Part shown: piece after piece, positions 1-4,035 of the stretch
Layout of the letters: every line of letters begins with the position of its first letter
Numbering within the stretch: the stretch's first letter is position 1
From: Chloroflexota bacterium
GTDB lineage: Bacteria > Chloroflexota > Anaerolineae > SpSt-600
Reading direction: 5' to 3'
Assembly (NCBI GenBank): GCA_011041825.1
Contig: DRAO01000380.1
Coordinates: 1-5,031, forward strand
DNA: 5,031 bases
Made by a program: the position numbers and the translations under genes
Notes under the pieces: generated by a model
The model's input: the letters and a program-made list of their open reading frames with translations, nothing else
What the model was told of the DNA's origin: nothing
Databases searched by the model: none

Positions 1-1349
1 AGCAGCCGCATATCACGCAGCGCTTCCTGGGCCGTGTCCCGCAGTTCCCGCAGGTGCTCGGCTGCCTTGGCCACCTTCCCTGCCGCCAGCAGGCGAGTCG
101 CCGCCTCGGCGTAGAGGGTTATGCCGTAAATGGCCTGGGCCACGGAATCGTGCAGCTCCCGTGCCACCCGCTGGCGCTCCTCCAAGGTGGCCGCCTGCTG
201 GGCCTGCTCGTATAGCCGGGCGTTCTCGATGGCCAGGGCGGCCCGCTGGGCCAGAGCCAGGAAGAGCCGCCGGTCATCCGCATTGAAGGCACGTGGTCGG
301 ATATAACTCACATTGAAGACGCCGAAGACCTGCTCACCGATCTTGATGGGCACATGCATAAAGGAGCGGATTCCCTCCGGCTCGGTGATACGCCTGGCCA
401 CGCATAGGTCAGCGCGGGTGTCCTCCACGACCATTGGCTCGCCGCTGGCGGCCACGTGGCCAACAATTCCTTCCCCCAGGGCAAAGGACATCCGAGCCAT
501 AGTCTCGGGACTGAAGCCGTGAGCAGCCCGCACCACCAGTTTCTCTTGCTGAGCATCCCAGACCATTAACGAACTCTTGTCGGCCTGAAGGAGCTCTACG
601 GCTACATCTACCAGCGTTTGCAGCACCAGGTCCAGACGTAAGCGGCGGTACAGTTCCTCCTCAACACGGTTCAGCTTCTCCTCGGCCTGGTAAAGAGCTT
701 CCAGTTCACGCATCCGCTGCCTGGCCTGGGCAAACAGACGGGCGTTCTCGATGGCCACGGCTGCCTGATTGGCGAAGGCCAAGGCCAGTTCCGCCTGCTG
801 TGCGGAATAACGGTCTGGCTCATCGTAGTCCAGAGTCAACATACCGATCACCCGCTCCTTCACCAGCAGGGGAACCCCCATCCAGGAGCGGATGTAACCG
901 AAAGTGGTCTCCAGGGCCTCGCCGGCTGTCTCCTGGAAGGCCCGTGCCAGGGGAGTATCACCCCGCACGTCGGGGATGATGACCGGCTCCCGACGGTGGA
1001 TCACCTCTCGGTTGACCGGTGCCCTCTCCAGGGGGAAACGCAGCTGTAGTGCGTCCTCTTGAGGAATAGGCCCCTGGTAGGCCCGAATCACCAAATCCTC
1101 CCCCTCCAGGGTCATCACAGCGGCTCCGGTGTAGTCTACCACGGTTTTGAGCTTATCCAAGATTAGGCCCAAAAGAGGCTCCAGTTCAAGAGTGGAGGTC
1201 ACGCTCCTGGAGACTTCCAACAATGAGGATAATTGGTCGGTGACATCAATGGTCACGTGCATAATGCTCACCACTTCTCCCTCATCAATGAGCGGCCTCA
1301 GAACGGCATCCCAGTAGGAAACGATACCACCGCTCTCCAGGCATAAAAT
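1..1349 (-). CDS. Sensor histidine kinase, PAS(remnant)-GAF-GAF-HisKA_3, truncated at both ends
   Basis: This is an uninterrupted 449-codon reading frame that leaves the window at its C-terminal end. In order it shows: the last ~40 residues of a PAS domain (SYWDAVLRPL, then HVTIDVTDQ); a first GAF domain at about codons 45-205, ending in AVAIENARLF; a second GAF domain at about codons 215-380, ending in ALAIENARLY; and a HisKA_3 dimerisation helix, ERQRVARELHDSVAQ, whose phosphoacceptor His is codon 400 (bases 152-150). The ATP-binding HATPase_c domain must lie beyond base 1. Kinases of this class autophosphorylate on His and normally signal to NarL/LuxR-type regulators. No transmembrane segment is seen in the visible part, so it may be a cytosolic sensor, though the lost N-terminus could have carried one. 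The frame is closed upstream by TAG at 1352-1350, inside the PAS domain, so the 5' end is missing. A restart is conceivable at GTG 1271-1269, which has GAGGGAG five bases upstream. The family assignment is firm; whether the gene still works is unknown. Confidence 0.88.
   Translation of the reverse strand, partial: MLCLESGGIVSYWDAVLRPLIDEGEVVSIMHVTIDVTDQLSSLLEVSRSVTSTLELEPLLGLILDKLKTVVDYTGAAVMTLEGEDLVIRAYQGPIPQEDALQLRFPLERAPVNREVIHRREPVIIPDVRGDTPLARAFQETAGEALETTFGYIRSWMGVPLLVKERVIGMLTLDYDEPDRYSAQQAELALAFANQAAVAIENARLFAQARQRMRELEALYQAEEKLNRVEEELYRRLRLDLVLQTLVDVAVELLQADKSSLMVWDAQQEKLVVRAAHGFSPETMARMSFALGEGIVGHVAASGEPMVVEDTRADLCVARRITEPEGIRSFMHVPIKIGEQVFGVFNVSYIRPRAFNADDRRLFLALAQRAALAIENARLYEQAQQAATLEERQRVARELHDSVAQAIYGITLYAEAATRLLAAGKVAKAAEHLRELRDTAQEALRDMRL
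1269..1283 (-). promoter_or_regulatory. Possible restart site (RBS plus GTG) inside the truncated kinase
   Basis: On the minus strand GAGGGAG (1283-1277) is followed after five bases by an in-frame GTG (1271-1269); another GTG (1274-1272) lies only two bases away, and ATG 1262-1260 is 14 bases away. If the truncated gene is translated at all, the GTG at 1271 is the best-placed start and would give a protein that begins at the end of the PAS remnant and keeps both GAF domains and the phosphoacceptor helix. This is an inference from spacing only; the motif may simply be coding sequence. Confidence 0.25.
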
Positions 1350-1370
1350 CTATGGGTGTGGTATGTCAAA

Positions 1371-1487
1371 GGCACCCACAGCCTTCCCCTCGGCGGCTTC
1401 GGCGCCGGGTCCATCGGGCGCACCTACCAGGGCGATTTCGCCCGCTGGCACCTGGACGTGGGCCGCCACCGCTACGAACTCATCCCT
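1371..1487 (+). pseudogene. Fragment of a GH116-like glycosidase gene (N-terminal region)
   Basis: The plus-strand frame here reads GTHSLPLGGFGAGSIGRTYQ, continuing GDFARWHLDVGRHRYELIP. The pattern P-L-G-G-[FI]-G-[AGT]-G-[ST]-I-G-R-x(3)-G-[DE]-F-x-R-W is what I recognise from the N-terminal domain of GH116 enzymes (GBA2 / non-lysosomal glucosylceramidase and bacterial beta-glucosidase relatives). A complete gene would be some 800-900 codons; only about 39 codons are recognisable. The frame is closed by TAA at 1344-1346 and TGA at 1512-1514, and there is no start codon with a ribosome site. The fragment is visibly richer in G+C than the DUF2905 gene beside it. It lies on the strand opposite to both neighbours, exactly between the broken 5' end of the kinase and the last codons of DUF2905, so it is a remnant or a join rather than a gene. 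The family call rests on motif memory, not on a search. Confidence 0.6.
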
Positions 1488-1494
1488 ATGGGGT

Positions 1495-1728
1495 TTATCT
1501 GCCCCGGAACCTGAATATCAAGTTAAGTATGATGGTGAGGAGGATGCTCAGCAGGATAGAGGTGGCCAGGGGGATGTAACAGCCAAAATTCTCCCGCCGG
1601 ATTATTATATCCCCGGGCAGGTGACCTACATAAGGGAGTTTGCCAGCCAGGAGGAGAAGCCCTCCTAAGGCTACAATGAATCCCCCAAACATAATGAGCA
1701 ATTTACCCATCTCCTCAAGACCTTCCAT
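1495..1728 (-). CDS. DUF2905 family small membrane protein
   Basis: This is a complete 77-residue protein with two hydrophobic segments, about residues 10-29 (LLIMFGGFIVALGGLLLLAG) and 52-72, joined by a conserved loop KLPYVGHLPGDIIIRRENF. The LPGDI-x-I-(x)-R-x-N-F loop followed by Y-x-P-L-A-T-S-I-L-L-S is the signature I associate with DUF2905, a family of roughly 65-75 residues with no established function. It should sit in the cytoplasmic membrane with two spans. The ATG at 1728-1726 has GGAGG six bases upstream, which supports this start over the internal ATG at codon 7. It follows the response regulator after 78 bases on the same strand with no evident terminator, so co-transcription is likely. 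Its last codons and stop (TAA, 1497-1495) come within about ten bases of the GH116-like fragment, so the break spared this gene. Confidence 0.85.
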   Translation of the reverse strand: MEGLEEMGKLLIMFGGFIVALGGLLLLAGKLPYVGHLPGDIIIRRENFGCYIPLATSILLSILLTIILNLIFRFRGR

Positions 1729-1806
1729 AAGCCACCTCCAATGCTTGGGGTGTCAATGGGCTCCCAGCTGACTTGGGCGGCCCTCACCTTTGCCTCAGGC
1801 TAGCTT

Positions 1807-2484
1807 TTATTCTCGTAAGGTATATCCTATGCCCCGAACAGTGTGGATAACCCTTGATTCACCTTTGGCCTCTAGCTTGGCTCTGAGGTAGCGGATGTAA
1901 ACCTCTATGAGGTTGGATTCGGAACTGAAATCGTAACCCCAGATTTCCTCATAAATGAGGTCACGGGTCAGCACTTGATTAGGGTGGCGCATAAACAGCT
2001 CCAACAGGTCGAATTCCTTAGGCGTTAATTCTATATATCTATCCCCCCTCCACACTTCCCTCGTGCTGATGTTCATCTTGATGTCAGCGAATTTCAGCAC
2101 TTTCTGTCCCATAAGCCGCTTGTGACGGCGCAGCAGAGCCCGCACCCGGGCCAATAATTCATCGAGGGCAAAGGGCTTTACCAGATAATCGTCAGCGCCG
2201 CTATCCAGGCCAGCCACCCGGTCGGAAACGGCGTCCTTGGCGGTGAGGATGAGGATGGGGACATCGCTCTTGGAGCGGATGGTGCGGCACACTTCCAGCC
2301 CATCCATATCAGGGAGCATAAGGTCCAGGATTATCAGGTCAGGTGATTCCTGGCGGGCCTTAAAGAGAGCTTCCTGGCCTGTATAAGCCACGCTTACTTC
2401 ATATCCTTCGTAGGATAATCCCCGCCGCAGGAAGCTGACGATTTTAACTTCATCCTCCACAATAAGGATGTGCTCTTTTGCCAA
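1807..2484 (-). CDS. OmpR/PhoB-family response regulator (winged-helix)
   Basis: This is a 225-residue two-component response regulator. The N-terminal receiver domain has the acidic pair E10-D11, the phosphoacceptor D54 in [14 protein letters not shown]81 in ILTAKD and K103 in [14 protein letters not shown], so all catalytic positions are present. The C-terminal winged helix runs from about residue 130 to the end, with [20 protein letters not shown], the recognition-helix region [14 protein letters not shown], and the usual ending [14 protein letters not shown]. It should bind DNA as a dimer at direct repeats and control transcription when phosphorylated. I chose TTG 2484-2482 as the start because GGGAGG lies five bases upstream and the protein then begins [12 protein letters not shown], as family members do. 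The frame extends nine codons further to another TTG at 2511, directly after a stop, but I see no good ribosome site there. No cognate HisKA/HATPase kinase follows it; the next gene is DUF2905. The neighbouring kinase is of the NarL-partner type, so its true partner is unidentified. Confidence 0.93.
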   Translation of the reverse strand: MAKEHILIVEDEVKIVSFLRRGLSYEGYEVSVAYTGQEALFKARQESPDLIILDLMLPDMDGLEVCRTIRSKSDVPILILTAKDAVSDRVAGLDSGADDYLVKPFALDELLARVRALLRRHKRLMGQKVLKFADIKMNISTREVWRGDRYIELTPKEFDLLELFMRHPNQVLTRDLIYEEIWGYDFSSESNLIEVYIRYLRAKLEAKGESRVIHTVRGIGYTLRE

Positions 2485-2489
2485 GCTTG

Positions 2490-2495
2490 CCTCCC
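2490..2495 (-). promoter_or_regulatory. Ribosome binding site deciding the response-regulator start
   Basis: On the minus strand GGGAGG (2495-2490) precedes TTG 2484-2482 by five bases. This is the only good Shine-Dalgarno match near the 5' end of the gene and is the reason for choosing the 225-residue form over the 234-residue form. Confidence 0.6.
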
Positions 2496-2628
2496 GGATA
2501 ATCTCATCCAACTATGCTGGTGCTCCGTCACCCGGTAACCCCACCCTTAATCGTGGTCGCACAAAAGTGAGGCTCCTTCCTAAAGAGAGGAGGCATATTG
2601 GGCCATAGGACTCTCGCATGCTAATAAG

Positions 2629-2657
2629 AGAATACCATATAAAGGGGAAGAAGACAA
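2629..2657 (-). promoter_or_regulatory. Candidate sigma-70 promoter for the response regulator
   Basis: Reading leftward, TTGTCT (2657-2652) and TATTCT (2634-2629) are separated by 17 bases. Each hexamer matches the consensus at four of six positions. Transcription would start near 2622 and leave a leader of about 140 bases before TTG 2484. The spacing is ideal but the hexamers are only moderate, so this is a candidate. Confidence 0.3.
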
Positions 2658-2676
2658 GAGGAAGTCAATGGTTTGA

Positions 2677-2699
2677 AACCTGTGATAGCTTAACAGGTT
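2677..2699. repeat. Perfect 7-bp inverted repeat (AACCTGT-N9-ACAGGTT)
   Basis: AACCTGT at 2677-2683 is matched by its exact complement ACAGGTT at 2693-2699 with nine bases between. It lies between the two divergent promoters, so it could be a regulator site acting on either or both. It has no T-run after it and does not look like a terminator. Its right arm also forms part of a direct pair TTAACA-GG-TTAACA at 2690-2703. Confidence 0.45.
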
Positions 2700-2722
2700 A
2701 ACAAGAAGCCATCGGCTTGTTA
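2699..2722. repeat. Perfect 7-bp inverted repeat (TAACAAG-N10-CTTGTTA)
   Basis: TAACAAG at 2699-2705 is matched by CTTGTTA at 2716-2722, with GCC (2708-2710) and GGC (2714-2716) able to extend the symmetry inward if a small bulge is allowed. It directly adjoins the previous dyad and ends 15 bases upstream of the lacI -35 hexamer, a usual place for an activator site. The binding protein is unknown; the response regulator encoded to the left is one candidate by position only. Confidence 0.45.
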
Positions 2723-2737
2723 CAAAGTTCTGCGCTC

Positions 2738-2766
2738 TTGACAAAATTCATTTTTTGTGTTATTAT
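2738..2766 (+). promoter_or_regulatory. Strong sigma-70 promoter of the lacI-transporter operon
   Basis: The -35 hexamer TTGACA (2738-2743) matches the consensus exactly. It is followed after 17 bases by TATTAT (2761-2766), five of six matches to the -10 consensus. Transcription is expected to start near 2772-2774, giving a leader of about 140 bases to lacI. The likely start point falls on the first operator, so a bound repressor should block initiation. Confidence 0.8.
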
Positions 2767-2770
2767 TAAG

Positions 2771-2788
2771 ACACACGTTTGCTCAAAC
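2771..2788. promoter_or_regulatory. LacI-type operator O1 over the transcription start
   Basis: The site reads ACACACGTTTGCTCAAAC. The segment ACACGTTTGCTCAA matches AAACGTTTGAGCAA at the second site in 11 of 14 positions, and the ten bases TTGCTCAAAC (2779-2788) are the exact reverse complement of GTTTGAGCAA at 2905-2914. It also contains the near-symmetric GTTTG-CT-CAAAC. It sits at about +1 of the strong promoter, the classical position for repression. Binding by the adjacent LacI protein is inferred. Confidence 0.6.
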
Positions 2789-2884
2789 TGATAGGTAATT
2801 TCCCCTCTTAACCTGCTGATTTTAGGCAATTATTTGCCCAACAAGGGTGAAAAAGGGCGTTGAAAGGGCCCAAAAAGCTTAAAA

Positions 2885-2900
2885 TTCCCGAAGAAGGGAA
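2885..2900 (+). promoter_or_regulatory. Small leader hairpin upstream of lacI
   Basis: TTCCC (2885-2889) can pair with GGGAA (2896-2900) across a six-base loop GAAGAA in the leader RNA. The right arm contains AAGGGA, the only Shine-Dalgarno-like sequence before lacI, which is 14-15 bases from the ATG. If the stem forms, it would hide that sequence and keep lacI translation low. The stem is short and the effect speculative. Confidence 0.25.
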
Positions 2901-2914
2901 CAAACGTTTGAGCA
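2901..2914. promoter_or_regulatory. LacI-type operator O2 touching the lacI start codon
   Basis: CAAACGTTTG (2901-2910) is a perfect ten-base palindrome with a central CG, the core of known LacI/PurR-family operators (the PurR box contains GCAAACGTTTGC). The following AGCA completes the half shared with O1. The CG centres of O1 (2776-2777) and O2 (2905-2906) are 129 bp apart, so simultaneous binding could loop the promoter-leader DNA. The site ends one base before the ATG, where a ribosome site would normally be. Confidence 0.7.
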
Positions 2915-3940
2915 ATGGCTACGATAAAAGAGATTGCTAAGAGAGCAGGCGTATCACCTTCTACCGTATCCCGAGTTCTCCGTGGTAAGGGGAGGGTAAG
3001 CTCTGAAACGAAGGAGCGTATCCTCCGCATAGCTAAGGAACTCGGTTATTCCCCTAATGTTTCGGCACGGGCTCTGGTAACGGGCCGCACTAGTACGGTT
3101 GGTTTCCTCATCCACCCCCGTCAATCCCTTGACTCAGGTTCCTTCTACGGTGAAATCCTAGCTGGCGTTGAGAAAGAGACCAACGCTTTTGGGTTCCACC
3201 TGATTTTCTCCACCCAAGTTTCAGAAGACCTCCCCCCTATGGTTAAGGAAAGGCGCATTGATGGCTTAATCATAGCAGGATGTGATATCCCCAAGGAGCT
3301 CATATTTGCCGTAAGGGAACAGGGCATCCCCTTGGTGCTGGTTGATTATCACCTCGATAAGGTTGACAGCGTATTTACGGACAACATCGGGGGTGCTTAT
3401 GAAGCAGTCACACATCTGATTCGCTTGGGGCATAAGAAGATAGGGTTTATCTGTGAGTGGTTTGATGATTTGAGCTTTGCTGAGCGATTTAAGGGCTACA
3501 AGCTGGCTTTAGAGGATAATGGTTTACCATTTGATGAAACCCTGACGGCGGAAGGAGTGCCGAGGAAGGAAGGCAGTGGTTACATTGCGATGAAAAAGCT
3601 GCTTGAGAAAAATTTGCCCTCCGCCGTTTTCGCTGCCAATGACTCGGCGGCTGCTTACGCTATCCAAGCCCTCAAGGAAAAGGGGCTAAAGGTTCCCCAG
3701 GACATTGCTGTGGTGGGCTTTGACGATGGCCCCATAGCCATTCACACCGAACCACCTCTTACGACAATGCGGGTGTTCAGGGAGAAAATGGGCATCTTAG
3801 CTGCTAGACGCCTGCTGGAATTGATTGAAGACCCTGAGCAACCTTCCATAGAAGTTAAGGTTTCAACCCGCTTGATAATTCGGGATTCCTGTGGAGCCCA
3901 TCTCAAACAACAGGTGAAAGGAGGTGATGTCTCAGGGTGA
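2915..3940 (+). CDS. LacI-family transcriptional regulator
   Basis: This is a complete 341-residue repressor of usual length. Residues 2-24 (ATIKEIAKRAGVSPSTVSRV...) are the helix-turn-helix, and residues 48-57 (NVSARALVTG) are the hinge helix, with L54 at the position that PurR uses to open the central CG step of its operator. From about residue 60 to the end runs the periplasmic-binding-protein-like effector domain, with FAANDSAAAYAIQALKEKG and the late motif VVGFDDGPIAIHTEPPLTTM. Such proteins bind an operator as dimers and release it, or more rarely bind it, when a sugar or related ligand occupies the core. The ATG is certain from the family N-terminus, but it has no good ribosome site; the palindromic operator O2 occupies that position. 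The two matching operators upstream point to autoregulation and control of the transporter gene downstream. The ligand cannot be told; a carbohydrate is likely from the family. Confidence 0.94.
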   Translation: MATIKEIAKRAGVSPSTVSRVLRGKGRVSSETKERILRIAKELGYSPNVSARALVTGRTSTVGFLIHPRQSLDSGSFYGEILAGVEKETNAFGFHLIFSTQVSEDLPPMVKERRIDGLIIAGCDIPKELIFAVREQGIPLVLVDYHLDKVDSVFTDNIGGAYEAVTHLIRLGHKKIGFICEWFDDLSFAERFKGYKLALEDNGLPFDETLTAEGVPRKEGSGYIAMKKLLEKNLPSAVFAANDSAAAYAIQALKEKGLKVPQDIAVVGFDDGPIAIHTEPPLTTMRVFREKMGILAARRLLELIEDPEQPSIEVKVSTRLIIRDSCGAHLKQQVKGGDVSG

Positions 3941-3980
3941 AAGACCCAGGGGGGTTCCTCCGAGGAAGTTGATTAGTTGA
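3916..3980 (+). other. Very strong Shine-Dalgarno sequence with a 17-codon mini-ORF at the end of lacI
   Basis: GAAAGGAGGTGAT (3916-3928) is complementary over 13 bases to the common bacterial 16S rRNA 3' end. It lies in the last codons of lacI. The ATG it overlaps (3927-3929) opens a frame of 17 codons, MSQGERPRGVPPRKLIS, ending TGA 3978-3980, and GTG 3936-3938 opens one of 11 codons. The ATG is too close for normal initiation (two bases after GGAGG), while the GTG is 11 bases away. It may be coincidental coding of K-G-G-D, the relic of a lost overlapping gene, or a leader peptide for the transporter gene. I do not claim a real protein. Confidence 0.3.
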
Positions 3981-3993
3981 ATGGATGCTGGCC

Positions 3994-4015
3994 TTTAAGC
4001 AGGCAGTAGCTTAAA
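3994..4015 (+). promoter_or_regulatory. Hairpin between lacI and the transporter gene
   Basis: TTTAAGC (3994-4000) and GCTTAAA (4009-4015) form a perfect seven-base-pair stem with an eight-base loop. It is followed by ACTATTAGGG, not a T-run, so it is not a standard intrinsic terminator. It ends seven bases before the ribosome site of the solute-binding protein. Such intercistronic stems often protect or define the 5' end of a highly expressed binding-protein message; that role is inferred here. Confidence 0.4.
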
Positions 4016-4022
4016 ACTATTA

Positions 4023-4028
4023 GGGAGG
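4023..4028 (+). promoter_or_regulatory. Ribosome binding site of the solute-binding protein
   Basis: GGGAGG lies seven bases upstream of ATG 4036-4038 within a purine-only run, a near-ideal initiation site in contrast with the poor one before lacI. It fits high production of the binding protein relative to the repressor from a shared transcript. Confidence 0.75.
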
Positions 4029-4035
4029 GAGAGAG

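Larger units (their letters stand above)
2512..2914. other. Divergent intergenic control region
   Basis: There are 403 bases between the response-regulator frame and lacI with no convincing coding sequence on either strand. The region is more A+T rich than its surroundings. It contains the leftward promoter candidate (2629-2657), two perfect dyads (2677-2722), the strong rightward promoter (2738-2766), two LacI-type operator sites (2771-2788 and 2901-2914), and a purine-rich leader of about 140 bases before lacI. In the stretch 2520-2620 I see nothing specific. Confidence 0.7.

Noticed and set aside
308..556. Open frames on both strands of the kinase region (for example 308-556 minus and 313-522 plus)
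   Set aside because: They overlap the well-supported GAF-domain frame in other phases and show no recognisable domain or ribosome site.
1347..1495. Insertion sequence or integron site at the kinase/DUF2905 junction
   Set aside because: No terminal inverted repeats, target duplication, transposase or attC-like structure can be seen in or beside this stretch.
1352..1668. Two plus-strand frames (1352-1579 and 1363-1668) over the GH116 fragment and DUF2905
   Set aside because: They are in the wrong phase for the GH116-like sequence, have Pro/Arg-rich shadow composition and run antisense through the intact DUF2905 gene.
1741..1806. Possible terminator between the response regulator and DUF2905
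   Set aside because: Only three- to four-base stems (such as GGG-CCG-CCC) are present, without a T-run on the minus strand; read-through is more likely.
2825..2838. GGCAA-TTAT-TTGCC hairpin in the lacI leader as a riboswitch or attenuator
   Set aside because: It is a five-pair stem with no partner structures, no T-run and no recognisable riboswitch core; short stems like this are expected by chance.
2830..3030. 66-residue minus-strand frame across the lacI leader and start
   Set aside because: It is antisense to the lacI helix-turn-helix codons, has no ribosome site and crosses both the leader and the operator.
3955..3967. Palindrome TTCCTC-C-GAGGAA after lacI as a terminator
   Set aside because: With a one-base centre only about four pairs can form in RNA, and no T-run follows; transcription probably continues into the transporter gene.
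3969..4017. Separate promoter for the binding protein (TTGATT or TTGAAT with CTTTAA/TAAAAC)
   Set aside because: No pair of hexamers combines good matches with 16-18 bp spacing.
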